This document shows positions 1 to 7,513 of a stretch of 9,755 bases of DNA, in pieces. A program made the translations under genes and the position numbers. This stretch comes from SAR86 cluster bacterium (GTDB lineage Bacteria > Pseudomonadota > Gammaproteobacteria > SAR86 > D2472), in contig JAQWJG010000022.1 of the NCBI GenBank assembly GCA_029248485.1, positions 1 through 9,755 on the forward strand. Reading direction: 5' to 3'. The notes beneath the pieces were generated by a model. The model ran no database searches and was not told the DNA's origin. It saw nothing but the letters and a program-made list of their open reading frames with translations. The stretch's first letter is position 1. Every line of letters begins with the position of its first letter.

Positions 1-1380
1 GAAACAGCGATTGCAAGCGCTTCTCTTAGACATTTTCATGAAGATGCAGACATATCTGTTTCTATTGATAGAGCTTCAGGAGAGTACTCAACACATAGAC
101 ATTGGCTAGTAGAAGATGAAAACTCTGAAGAGTTTCATAAAGAAACTCATGTTACAGAGTCAGATTCTAAAATGAGTATTGGCGATACTTTTTCTCAGGA
201 TGTTGAGAACGTTGTCTTTGGAAGAATCGAAACTCAGGCAGCGCGACAAGTCATGATGCAGAAGGTTAGAGAGGCTGAAAGAGACACAATTGTGGCCATG
301 TTCAAATCCCAAGACAACTCCTTAATGAATGGCACAGTCAAAAGAGTCACAAGAGATAATATTATTGTAGACATTGGAAATGACATTGAAGCAATTCTTC
401 CAAGAGATCAATTGCTACCAGGGGAAATATATAAAATTAATGACAGGATGAGAGCCATATTGCAAATCAAAGAAATTGAGGGAAGGGGTTCCCAGCTAAT
501 GTTAAGCAGAACCTGTTCTGAAATGGTAACTGAATTATTTAGAATTGAGGTTCCTGAAATCAATGAGGATATTATTGAAATTAGAGGAATTGCTCGAGAT
601 GCTGGATCAAGATCAAAAATTACTGTTAAAACAAATGATGGGCGAATAGATCCTGTGGGAGCTTGTGTTGGAATGCGTGGCTCAAGAGTTCAGTCAGTTT
701 CTGGCGAGCTTGGAAATGAAAGAATAGACATTATTATCTATGATGATAATCCAGCTCAAATGGTAATTAATTCACTTGCTCCCGCAAAAGTTGAATCAAT
801 CGTCATGGATGAAGATTCTCGCTCAATGGAGCTAGCTGTCAATGAAGAAAATTTAGCACTTGCCATTGGCTCAAGGGGTCAAAACATCAGGCTGGCATCT
901 AGGCTAGTTGGATGGGAGCTAAACATCATCAGCAGTAATGAAGCTGAAGCAAAAGAGAGAGTTGTAGAGGCAGAGTTTCAAGCAAAGCTTATGGATAATT
1001 TAAGCATTGATGAAAAAGAGGCTGAGGCTCTTATTAGAGGTGGATTTTTAACTTTTGATGATATTGCATATGCCGAGGATGGCAAACTATCCTCTGCCAT
1101 GGAAATTGACGAAGCCAGAGCGGAAGAAATTAAAGCTGCCGCTGCAGATGCTGCTTTGATGGAGGCGATGGGTGAAATCACTCAGGAAGAATCAAATTTA
1201 GAATCACTTACAGAATTAGGTTTTAGTGAAGAAGAGGTTGAAACTCTTGTTTCTAATGCTCTAAAAAGTAAAGATGATATTGCAGAATTAGCTGTGGATG
1301 AGTTACAGGATATCATTGAGATCACTGAAAAGAAGGCAGCAGATATTATAATGAAAGCTCGAGAAAGCTGGTTTAATTAA
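1..1380 (+). CDS. nusA: Transcription termination/antitermination factor NusA (5' end missing)
   Basis: NusA binds RNA polymerase and nascent RNA and controls pausing, termination and antitermination. The reading frame is open from the first base, and residues before the internal ATG at 172 still match NusA (for example SIDRASGEY, then HWLVEDE), so the gene enters from the left and 172 is not its start. The visible 459 residues compare with 495 in E. coli, so roughly 35 N-terminal residues are missing. In window numbering: rest of the N-terminal RNAP-binding domain (1 to about 105, with QKVREAER), S1 domain (about 107-172), KH1 with GMRG (224-227), KH2 with GSRG (290-293), then two acidic helical AR-type repeats (about 327-387 and 402-459). 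The C-terminus ends in ESWFN, comparable to the NICWF end in E. coli. The two AR repeats are typical of gammaproteobacterial NusA. infB follows after 17 nt in the usual order. Confidence 0.97.
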   Translation, partial: ETAIASASLRHFHEDADISVSIDRASGEYSTHRHWLVEDENSEEFHKETHVTESDSKMSIGDTFSQDVENVVFGRIETQAARQVMMQKVREAERDTIVAMFKSQDNSLMNGTVKRVTRDNIIVDIGNDIEAILPRDQLLPGEIYKINDRMRAILQIKEIEGRGSQLMLSRTCSEMVTELFRIEVPEINEDIIEIRGIARDAGSRSKITVKTNDGRIDPVGACVGMRGSRVQSVSGELGNERIDIIIYDDNPAQMVINSLAPAKVESIVMDEDSRSMELAVNEENLALAIGSRGQNIRLASRLVGWELNIISSNEAEAKERVVEAEFQAKLMDNLSIDEKEAEALIRGGFLTFDDIAYAEDGKLSSAMEIDEARAEEIKAAAADAALMEAMGEITQEESNLESLTELGFSEEEVETLVSNALKSKDDIAELAVDELQDIIEITEKKAADIIMKARESWFN

Positions 1381-1384
1381 AAAA

Positions 1385-1389
1385 GGAAG
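1385..1389 (+). promoter_or_regulatory. Ribosome-binding site of infB
   Basis: GGAAG lies in a purine run directly after the nusA stop codon, 8 nt before the TTG at 1398. It is the only good Shine-Dalgarno match here and supports TTG as the infB start. Confidence 0.65.
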
Positions 1390-1397
1390 TTATTGCA

Positions 1398-3701
1398 TTG
1401 GGACTTACAGTAAAAGATTTCGCGAAAACCTTAAAAATTAAGGATGATGCTTTATTAGAGAGAATGAAGGCTGCAGGGCTTTCACATAGCAAGGCTTCAG
1501 ATGAAATAACTCCTGCAGATAAATTAGCGATACTTAAATCATTAAAAGAACGAAAAGGCTCAACCTCTGCTTCTGTTACATCTTCTTCGAGTAGCGGGGG
1601 AGTAACAGTTAAATCAAAAGGCACACTTTCTCAACCCACTTCTTCTACCCCTAGTTCATCAGAGGGTCTGACAGATAATATTGAGGCTAAAAGACAGGCT
1701 GCTGCAGAAAATTTAAAAGAGCAGCAACAAAAAAGAGAAGATCAAATCAAAGAGGCTATTCGCCTAAAACAAGAACAACAGCAGGCAGCAAAGAAATCAC
1801 AACAACAAAAATCAACTCCTCAACAAAAACCTCAATCAAGAGTTAATATCAAAGATCAGCTATCGAGGGCAGCCAAAGATTACTCCCGAAGAGAAACTAG
1901 CTTTAATGAAGGCACCGAGCATCAATTTGCAAAGCCTGTTGAATTTATCCAGCGTGATATTGAAGTTCCAGAAATGATTCAGGTTGGTGAATTAGCTAAA
2001 CTGATGTTTATCAAAGGTGGTGAAGTTGTCAAAGTTCTTATGAGCTTGGGGGTTGCAGCATCAATAAACGACTCCATAGATCAGGAAACTGGAATCTTAG
2101 TGGCGGAAGAGTTGGGCCATAATGGGATCGCTTTGAATGATTCATCTGTAGAAGATGAGATTATTGGTAATATAAATTATTCAGATACTCCCAAATCAAG
2201 AGCACCAGTCATCACGGTAATGGGTCATGTTGATCACGGCAAGACAACTTTGCTGGATTTCATTCGTAAAACGAAAGTGGTTGATGGTGAGGCTGGAGGC
2301 ATTACTCAGCATATTGGGGCATATCAAGTTCCTGTGGGCGATTCAGTTATTACATTCATAGACACACCAGGTCACGCAGCCTTTTCATCTATGAGAGCTA
2401 GGGGAGCCAATACTACTGACGTTGTAATTTTGGTGGTAGCCGCAAATGATGGAGTTATGCCTCAAACAGAGGAGGCGATTAATCATGCCAGAGCAGCAGG
2501 CGTTTCCATTGTTGTTGCAATTAACAAAATGGATCTTCAAGGCGCAGATGTAGAAAGAATTAAAGGTGATTTAGCGGCAAAAGACCTAACTCCGGAGGAC
2601 TGGGGTGGAAACATTCAGATGGTACCTGTTTCTGCATTAAAAGGTGATGGAGTTGACAAGCTACTTGAAGCTGTGATTTTAGAATCTGAGCTTTTAGAGC
2701 TTAAGGCTCATTATCAAGGACAAGCCCAAGGGGTTGTTATTGAGTCTGAATTAGATAAATTCAGAGGAGCTGTTGCTACTTTGCTTGTTCAGAATGGAAC
2801 ATTAAAAGTTGGGGATATGGTTGTTTGCGGTTCCGCTACTGGAAAGGTAAAGAGTATTATTGGCTCTGACGGAAGCAAATTAAAATTTGCTGAACCTTCT
2901 TTTGCAGTAGAGATCTTAGGATTAAGCAGCGTTCCTGATGCAGGTGAGACTTTCCAAGTAGTCAAGAATGATAAAGAAGCACGTGAAATAGCTTCATTCA
3001 GAGAAAGCAAGCTTAAAGATCGAAAAGTATTAAAACAAAGAGACGAAAGTCTTGGCAATATCTTTGAATCCATGGGTCAATCAGATAAAAAGGTTTTGAA
3101 TGTTATCTTAAAATCTGATGTTGCTGGAACCTCTGAAGCAATTGTTGCGGCCTTAGCTGATATTGGGAATGATGATGCCTCGATTAAAGTTGTTGCTTCA
3201 GGAGTTGGAGGGATTTCTGAGTCAGATGCAAACTTAGCCCTAGCCACAGATTCAATTATTTTAGGTTTTAATGTTCGTACAGATAATGCTGCTAAGAAAG
3301 TTGTTGAAGGCGAAGAACTGGTCCTTTCCTATCATAGTATTATTTATGAATTAATAGATGAAGTGAAGGCCCGTCTAAGTGGCTTATTAGACCCAATCAT
3401 TAAAGAAGAAATTGTAGGAACAGCCGAGGTTTTAGAGGTATTTAATTCTCCTAAATTTGGTCAAGTTGCGGGATGTATGGTGATAGAGGGATCTATTTTA
3501 AAAAGCAAGCCTGTAAGAGTTCTCAGGGATGATGTTGTAATTCATCAAGGTGAACTTGATTCACTTAGAAGATTTAAAGACGATGTTGGAGAAGTAAAAT
3601 CTGGAACAGAATGTGGAGTCGGCATTAAAAACTATAAAGATATCCGACCAGGGGATAAGGTAGAGGTTTTTGACAGAAAAGAAGAGGCTCAAAGTATTTA
3701 A
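1398..3701 (+). CDS. infB: Translation initiation factor IF-2
   Basis: IF-2 is the GTPase that places initiator fMet-tRNA on the 30S subunit and promotes subunit joining. The protein has 767 residues, against 890 in E. coli; the difference is mostly a shorter N-terminal linker. Domains: N-terminal IF2_N module (about 1-50, starting GLTVKDFAKTLKI), a low-complexity Ser/Thr then Gln/Lys-rich linker (about 53-150), a second IF2_N-like segment (about 185-250), the G domain with G1 GHVDHGKT (276-283), G3 DTPGH (322-326), G4 NKMD (376-379) and a G5-like SALKG, then the beta-barrel and C-terminal fMet-tRNA-binding domains. The start is TTG, chosen because the conserved IF2_N begins at the next codon and a GGAAG ribosome-binding site is 8 nt upstream. 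It sits 17 nt after nusA and 4 nt before the likely rbfA start, so it is co-transcribed with both. Internal starts giving shorter isoforms, known in E. coli, cannot be judged here. Confidence 0.97.
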   Translation: MGLTVKDFAKTLKIKDDALLERMKAAGLSHSKASDEITPADKLAILKSLKERKGSTSASVTSSSSSGGVTVKSKGTLSQPTSSTPSSSEGLTDNIEAKRQAAAENLKEQQQKREDQIKEAIRLKQEQQQAAKKSQQQKSTPQQKPQSRVNIKDQLSRAAKDYSRRETSFNEGTEHQFAKPVEFIQRDIEVPEMIQVGELAKLMFIKGGEVVKVLMSLGVAASINDSIDQETGILVAEELGHNGIALNDSSVEDEIIGNINYSDTPKSRAPVITVMGHVDHGKTTLLDFIRKTKVVDGEAGGITQHIGAYQVPVGDSVITFIDTPGHAAFSSMRARGANTTDVVILVVAANDGVMPQTEEAINHARAAGVSIVVAINKMDLQGADVERIKGDLAAKDLTPEDWGGNIQMVPVSALKGDGVDKLLEAVILESELLELKAHYQGQAQGVVIESELDKFRGAVATLLVQNGTLKVGDMVVCGSATGKVKSIIGSDGSKLKFAEPSFAVEILGLSSVPDAGETFQVVKNDKEAREIASFRESKLKDRKVLKQRDESLGNIFESMGQSDKKVLNVILKSDVAGTSEAIVAALADIGNDDASIKVVASGVGGISESDANLALATDSIILGFNVRTDNAAKKVVEGEELVLSYHSIIYELIDEVKARLSGLLDPIIKEEIVGTAEVLEVFNSPKFGQVAGCMVIEGSILKSKPVRVLRDDVVIHQGELDSLRRFKDDVGEVKSGTECGVGIKNYKDIRPGDKVEVFDRKEEAQSI

Positions 3702-3705
3702 TAGT

Positions 3706-4047
3706 ATGTCTTCAACAAGAGTTCCGAAGATTGAAGATTTTTTAAAAAAAGAAATATCCCAAATTATCTCCTCTCAAGTTAAAGATCCTCGCTATAAATT
3801 TCTAAATATTGTTGACGTCAAATGTTCATCTGACCTGGGTGTTGCCAAAGTTTTTTATACTATTATCAATGGTGATATTTCTGACTCACCTGATAAAAGA
3901 TCTCTTGAAAAATTCTCTTCAATGGTTAGATCTAAGCTCTCAAAATTTATGCAAATAAGAAGAGTTCCAAAACTCATATTTAAATATGATGAAAGTCTTG
4001 AGAGGTATAATAATATCGACGCATTATTAAATTCATTAAGTGATTAA
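3706..4047 (+). CDS. rbfA: 30S ribosome-binding factor A
   Basis: RbfA is a small KH-fold protein that binds the pre-30S subunit, helps mature the 16S rRNA 5' end and supports growth in the cold. From ATG 3706 the product is 113 aa, against 133 in E. coli; it lacks the variable C-terminal tail. Family features seen: VKDPR (25-29), then SSDLGVAKVFYT (41-52), and IRRVPKLIFKYDESL near the C-terminus, equivalent to RIVPELTFFYDNSL in E. coli. The frame is open upstream to a TTG at 3670 inside infB, which would add 12 residues. I prefer ATG 3706, because the product then starts just ahead of the RVPKIEDFLKKEI segment and follows the infB stop by 4 nt, suiting translational coupling. No well-spaced Shine-Dalgarno is present (a GAGG lies 18 nt upstream). 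The 3' end overlaps truB by 8 nt. Confidence 0.93.
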   Translation: MSSTRVPKIEDFLKKEISQIISSQVKDPRYKFLNIVDVKCSSDLGVAKVFYTIINGDISDSPDKRSLEKFSSMVRSKLSKFMQIRRVPKLIFKYDESLERYNNIDALLNSLSD

Positions 4048-4882
4048 CGGCTTTCTTCTAGTTAATAAAGATCCTGGTATTACTTCATCTAGGGTCGTAC
4101 AAATTGTAAAAAAAAAATTTAACCTTAAAAAAGTAGGACACTTGGGCACCTTAGATCCTATGGCAACTGGGCTTCTAATTATTGCAATAAATAGAGCCAC
4201 AAAGTTTGCATCGCTACTTTTGCAGAGTGAAAAGTCTTATTGGGCTGAGGTTACTTTAGGCATTCAGACTGATACAGATGATGCCGAGGGAGAAGCAGTA
4301 GCGTCAAAAGAAGTGAACATTAATGAATTAGAAATAAAAGAAACTTTGCTCACTTTTTTGGGAGCTAGCGATCAATTGCCTCCTTATTACTCAGCACTAA
4401 AGCACAAAGGGCAACCCATGTATAAATATGCAAGAGAGGGGATTAAAGTTGAAAAAGCAGCAAGAAAAATATTAGTTAAAAATATACAAAATATTGAAAT
4501 AGACTTACCTAAAGTTTCATTTGATATCAAATGCTCTAAGGGTACTTATATAAGATCTATAGCTAGAGATTTGGGATTCAAGCTTGGTTGCGGAGCGCAT
4601 TTATCAAGGCTTATTAGAACAAGTCAGGAAAAATTTATGCTTTCTGATGCCTGTTCATTGGATGAGATAAATTTAGCAGGCTTAATTTCTCTAGAGAAGG
4701 CTTTTGAAGATTTGGATTTTGTTCAATTAAATGAAAGAGATGGCGCAGCATTTCTTCATGGCAAATCAATTGAAGTAGATTTTGATCATACCAATTTATT
4801 AAGAGTGTATGATGCTGCAAATCAATTTATTGCAATTGGAAAAAATTCAAGCAAGGGCTTCAAACATGAATACCTTGTTTAA
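4040..4882 (+). CDS. truB: tRNA pseudouridine(55) synthase TruB
   Basis: TruB converts U55 in the T-loop of tRNAs to pseudouridine and also acts as a tRNA folding chaperone. The product is 280 aa (314 in E. coli). Seen: HLGTLDPMATG with the catalytic Asp at 39 (E. coli D48), Tyr67 (E. coli Y76), YSALK at 117-121, and CSKGTYIRSIARDLG with Arg172 (E. coli R181). The constant offset of nine residues shows an ungapped catalytic core. The last 50 or so residues resemble a compact PUA-like C-terminal domain (HGKSIEV, then LLRVYD, then FIAIG). The start must be GTG 4040: an in-frame TAA is immediately upstream and INGFLLVNK aligns with the family N-terminus. There is no Shine-Dalgarno. The start lies inside the last codons of rbfA (8-nt overlap), so reinitiation or coupling is likely. 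A run of ten A at 4108-4117 encodes Lys residues 24-26. Confidence 0.96.
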   Translation: MINGFLLVNKDPGITSSRVVQIVKKKFNLKKVGHLGTLDPMATGLLIIAINRATKFASLLLQSEKSYWAEVTLGIQTDTDDAEGEAVASKEVNINELEIKETLLTFLGASDQLPPYYSALKHKGQPMYKYAREGIKVEKAARKILVKNIQNIEIDLPKVSFDIKCSKGTYIRSIARDLGFKLGCGAHLSRLIRTSQEKFMLSDACSLDEINLAGLISLEKAFEDLDFVQLNERDGAAFLHGKSIEVDFDHTNLLRVYDAANQFIAIGKNSSKGFKHEYLV

Positions 4883-4909
4883 TAAGTAAATAAGTAATAA
4901 GCTACACGA

Positions 4910-4963
4910 TCTCAAACTTTAGATATGCAAGGTTTGAGAAGTTTAGGGAGCATATCCAAGGAG
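4910..4963 (+). promoter_or_regulatory. S15 autoregulatory leader: H-type pseudoknot before rpsO
   Basis: Stem 1 pairs 4910-4920 with 4929-4939 (11 bp, one U-G pair). Its loop segment GATATGC (4922-4928) is perfectly complementary to GCATATC at 4950-4956, giving a 7-bp stem 2. One adenine (4921) bridges the deep groove of stem 2, no base separates the stems on the other strand, and 10 nt (4940-4949) cross stem 1. U4918-G4931 next to C4917-G4932 forms the G-U/G-C motif S15 recognises in 16S rRNA. The Shine-Dalgarno AAGGAG (4958-4963) starts one base after stem 2. The E. coli rpsO leader is known to fold into a pseudoknot with a 7-bp stem and a single bridging A, by which S15 traps the ribosome on its own mRNA. 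The pairing is seen in the sequence; repression by S15 is inferred from this match. Confidence 0.85.
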
Positions 4964-4972
4964 AAAATAAAC

Positions 4973-5242
4973 ATGGCTTTGTTAAAAGAAGAAAAGAATA
5001 AAATTGTTAAAGAGTTTCAAAACAGTGAAGCTGATACTGGCTCACCGGAAGTTCAAATTGCTCTTCTGACCGAAAATATAAATAAATTACAATCTCATTT
5101 TAAAATTCATAAAAAAGACCATCATTCAAGAACCGGTCTCATTAGAATGGTAAACCTTAGAAGGAAGCTTTTAGCTTATCTTAAGAGAAAAAATCCAGAA
5201 AGCTATCAAGACATCATCAAATCTCTTAAATTAAGAGGCTAA
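4973..5242 (+). CDS. rpsO: 30S ribosomal protein S15
   Basis: S15 is a primary 16S rRNA-binding protein of the central domain; it organises the helix 20/21/22 junction and forms bridges to the 50S subunit. The product is 89 aa, the same length as in E. coli. Conserved blocks: DTGSPEVQ (21-28), HKKDHHSR (46-53), GLIRMV, then [11 protein letters not shown] (63-73). The start is ATG 4973, because AAGGAG is 9 nt upstream and the family N-terminus aligns there. An upstream in-frame ATG at 4925 would add 16 unrelated residues and lies inside the leader pseudoknot, so it is rejected. The gene is probably autoregulated by S15 through that leader. pnp follows after 12 nt in the same frame. The last codons contain the symmetric sequence CTCTTAAATTAAGAG (5223-5237). 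Confidence 0.98.
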   Translation: MALLKEEKNKIVKEFQNSEADTGSPEVQIALLTENINKLQSHFKIHKKDHHSRTGLIRMVNLRRKLLAYLKRKNPESYQDIIKSLKLRG

Positions 5243-5244
5243 AC

Positions 5245-5250
5245 AAGGAA
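5245..5250 (+). promoter_or_regulatory. Ribosome-binding site of pnp
   Basis: AAGGAA in the 12-nt rpsO-pnp gap, with the GGA core 5 nt before GTG 5255. It supports GTG as the pnp start; no ATG lies between the rpsO stop and this codon in frame. Confidence 0.6.
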
Positions 5251-5254
5251 AATC

Positions 5255-7342
5255 GTGGAAGAAAATAAATTAAATACTCAATCCGTAGAGTTCGAATACG
5301 GAAATAAAACTGTCAAGATTGAAACTGGTAAAATTGCAAGACAAGCCACTTCAAGCATTATTGTTACTATTGATAACTTAGTTGTATTAACAACTATGGT
5401 AGCTAGAAAAGAAGCAGATCCAAAGAAGGATTTTTTCCCTCTAGCCGTTTTCTATCAAGAGAAGTTTTATGCAGCTGGAAAAATTCCAGGTGGATATTTC
5501 AAAAGGGAAGCTAGACCAACCGAGCAAGAGACGTTAACCTCCAGATTAATTGATAGGCCTATTAGACCGCTCTTCCCAGAAGATTTTAAAAATGAAATAC
5601 AGATTTTCTGTACTGTCTTATCATCAGATAAAAATATTAATCCTGATATAGCATCTTTGATTGGAGCATCAGCAGCCCTATCAATTTCAGGGGTCCCATT
5701 TCAAGGTCCTCTTGGAGCTGCAAGAGTTGGCTTTATTGATAGTAATTATGTTTTAAATCCATCTCCTGAAGAGCTTGAGAAATCCATGCTGGATATGGTA
5801 GTGGCAGGAACTGAAGATGCGGTATTAATGGTTGAATCTGAAGCAAGTGAGCTGAGTGAAGATCTGATGTTGGGTTCAGTACTCTATGGTCATCAAGAGA
5901 TGCAAAAAGTTATAAAAGCTTGCTCAGACTTAAGAGCTAAAGTAAATCCTACTCCATGGGAGTATTCTGAAGATGAATTAACGGCTGAATTCAAGCAGAA
6001 GATTACTGATTCTTTTACACAAGAAATAGCAAGCGCATTCAAGATTGCAGATAAAGCTGATAGAGGCGAAGCAATCAATTCTATTAGAGAAAAGATTAAT
6101 GAAGCTCACGAAGATTTAGATGAAATGGAAAGAGGTAAATTAATGAATGCCTTTAAATTAGTAGAAAAAGATGTAGTTCGAAAAAGCATCTTATCTAATG
6201 AGCCTAGGATTGATGGAAGAGACTTAGATACCGTGAGACCAATCTATGTCGAAACAAATGTTCTGCCAAGCGTTCATGGTTCATCTTTATTTACTCGCGG
6301 TGAAACTCAAGCCTTAGTTGCAGCTACTCTTGGCTCAACAAGAGATGCGCAAAGGATAGAGGGATTAAATGGTGAAGAATCAAATACCTTCATGCTGCAT
6401 TACAACTTCCCTGCATATAGTGTCGGAGAGATTGGTATGCCGCTCGGGCCAAAACGCAGAGAGATTGGCCATGGAAACTTAGCAAAAAGAGCAATCAAAG
6501 CTGTTCTGCCAGATTCCGAAGAGTTTGGTTACACCTTGAGAGTTGTTTCAGAAATCACTGAATCTAATGGATCAAGCTCGATGGCTTCTGTTTGTGGAAC
6601 ATCTCTATCACTAATGGATGCAGGTGTACCTATTTCAAATCCAGTTGCAGGTATTGCGATGGGGCTTATTAAAGAAGAAGATAGTTTTGCAGTATTAACA
6701 GATATTCTTGGAGATGAAGATCACCTTGGAGATATGGATTTTAAAGTTGCTGGAACTAAAGAAGGCGTTACTGCATTACAAATGGATATTAAAGTTCAAG
6801 GCATCACAGCCGAAATTATGGAGTCTGCATTAGAGAAAGCAAAAAATGCCAGAATGCATATTTTAGAGAAAATGAATGATGTTATTTCTGCGCCAAAAGA
6901 ATTGTCTGATAATACTCCTGCAATGAAAAAAATTACTGTTCACCAAGACAAGATAAAAGAGATTATTGGTAAAGGTGGGGCTGTAATTAAGGGTATGCAG
7001 GCTGATACAGGAGCATCTGTAGATGTAAATGATGATGGTGTTGTAACTATATTCGGTGAAACACAATCAATCATGAAAGCTGCTCTTGAAATCATTGAAG
7101 GGATCATAGAAGATCCTGAATTAGATAAAGTTTATGAAGGAAAAGTTGTCAAGATTGTAGATTTTGGTGCTTTTGTCAATATTTTACCTGGTAAGGATGG
7201 ATTGCTTCATGTTTCTGAGATTTCCTCTGAGCGAGTTGAGAATGTTTCTGATGTTCTTAGTGAGGGCGATGTTATCAAGGTCAAGTTAATTGGATTTGAT
7301 CGAGGAAAAATGAAATTATCTAAAAAAGTATTAGAGCAGTAG
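5255..7342 (+). CDS. pnp: Polyribonucleotide nucleotidyltransferase (PNPase)
   Basis: PNPase is a trimeric 3'-to-5' phosphorolytic exoribonuclease that degrades mRNA and can add tails in reverse; in many bacteria it joins RNase E in the degradosome. The product is 695 aa (711 in E. coli). Domains in order: first RNase PH-like domain (about 10-145, with FFPLAVFYQEK and RLIDRPIRPLFP), alpha-helical linker (about 150-300), second RNase PH domain (about 310-500) with the phosphate-binding TESNGSSSMASVCG region (435-448) and the catalytic aspartates of GDEDHLGDMDF at 487 and 493 (E. coli D486 and D492), KH domain with IIGKGG (570-575), and S1 domain (about 622-691, with VDFGAFV). The start is GTG 5255. 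The E. coli-type long rpsO-pnp spacer with an RNase III hairpin is absent, so control of pnp must differ or rely on the shared mRNA. An intrinsic terminator follows 65 nt after the stop. Confidence 0.98.
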   Translation: MEENKLNTQSVEFEYGNKTVKIETGKIARQATSSIIVTIDNLVVLTTMVARKEADPKKDFFPLAVFYQEKFYAAGKIPGGYFKREARPTEQETLTSRLIDRPIRPLFPEDFKNEIQIFCTVLSSDKNINPDIASLIGASAALSISGVPFQGPLGAARVGFIDSNYVLNPSPEELEKSMLDMVVAGTEDAVLMVESEASELSEDLMLGSVLYGHQEMQKVIKACSDLRAKVNPTPWEYSEDELTAEFKQKITDSFTQEIASAFKIADKADRGEAINSIREKINEAHEDLDEMERGKLMNAFKLVEKDVVRKSILSNEPRIDGRDLDTVRPIYVETNVLPSVHGSSLFTRGETQALVAATLGSTRDAQRIEGLNGEESNTFMLHYNFPAYSVGEIGMPLGPKRREIGHGNLAKRAIKAVLPDSEEFGYTLRVVSEITESNGSSSMASVCGTSLSLMDAGVPISNPVAGIAMGLIKEEDSFAVLTDILGDEDHLGDMDFKVAGTKEGVTALQMDIKVQGITAEIMESALEKAKNARMHILEKMNDVISAPKELSDNTPAMKKITVHQDKIKEIIGKGGAVIKGMQADTGASVDVNDDGVVTIFGETQSIMKAALEIIEGIIEDPELDKVYEGKVVKIVDFGAFVNILPGKDGLLHVSEISSERVENVSDVLSEGDVIKVKLIGFDRGKMKLSKKVLEQ

Positions 7343-7407
7343 CCATTATAAAATAACTAATACTTATAATATATAAAAACTATTATTTATATGATTTATA
7401 GACAAAT

Positions 7408-7437
7408 TTGCTAAAAGTCAAATTTAGCAAGTTTTTT
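7408..7437 (+). terminator. Intrinsic terminator after pnp
   Basis: TTGCTAAA (7408-7415) and TTTAGCAA (7423-7430) form an 8-bp stem around a 7-nt loop, followed one base later by six T (7432-7437). It closes the nusA-pnp operon. The preceding 7343-7400 is very AT-rich and I see no gene in it. Confidence 0.8.
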
Positions 7438-7449
7438 CTTACATTTTTC

Positions 7450-7478
7450 TTGTCCACAATTTCATTTTATGGTTTTAT
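7450..7478 (+). promoter_or_regulatory. Possible promoter for the 72-aa small-protein gene
   Basis: TTGTCC (7450-7455) as -35, a 17-bp spacer, then TTTTAT (7473-7478) as a weak -10. It lies between the pnp terminator and the small gene, where a promoter is expected. AT-rich DNA gives such matches easily; TATAGG at 7476-7481 is an alternative -10 with too long a spacer. The proposed -10 overlaps the nested inverted repeat. Confidence 0.3.
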
Positions 7479-7503
7479 AGGTTAACTAACCATGCAAACC
7501 ATA
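7468..7503 (+). repeat. Nested inverted repeat in the leader of the 72-aa small-protein gene
   Basis: Outer arms TATGGTTT (7468-7475) and AAACCATA (7496-7503) are perfect 8-bp complements. Inside them, separated by 4 nt on each side, lies the palindrome-like GGTTAACTAACC (7480-7491). The right outer arm abuts the GGGGG ribosome-binding site (7504-7508). It may be a protein-binding operator or an RNA hairpin with a symmetric internal loop that controls access to the ribosome-binding site. No regulator can be named from the sequence. Confidence 0.6.
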
Positions 7504-7513
7504 GGGGGAAATT

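Noticed and set aside
172..174. ATG as the start of nusA
   Set aside because: The frame is open to base 1 and the upstream residues match the NusA N-terminal domain, so this is an internal Met.
1550..1850. Low-complexity Ser- and Gln/Lys-rich stretch of infB as a repeat or foreign insert
   Set aside because: Variable low-complexity linkers are normal between the N-terminal modules of IF-2, and no exact DNA repeat is seen.
3670..3672. TTG as the start of rbfA
   Set aside because: It would overlap infB by 32 nt and add 12 residues that do not resemble the family, and the nearby GAGG is only 3 nt away; ATG 3706 is more natural.
4875..4903. Separate rpsO promoter at the truB end
   Set aside because: TTGTTT can be paired at 17 bp only with a poor -10 (TAAGCT, 3 of 6); not enough in such AT-rich DNA.
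4925..4972. N-terminal extension of S15 from an upstream ATG
   Set aside because: It has no ribosome-binding site, lies in the leader pseudoknot, and ATG 4973 with AAGGAG gives exactly the usual 89-aa protein.
7365..7370. Perfect TATAAT as a promoter after pnp
   Set aside because: No -35-like hexamer at the right distance, and any transcript would meet the terminator at 7408 before reaching a gene; chance match in an AT-rich spacer.
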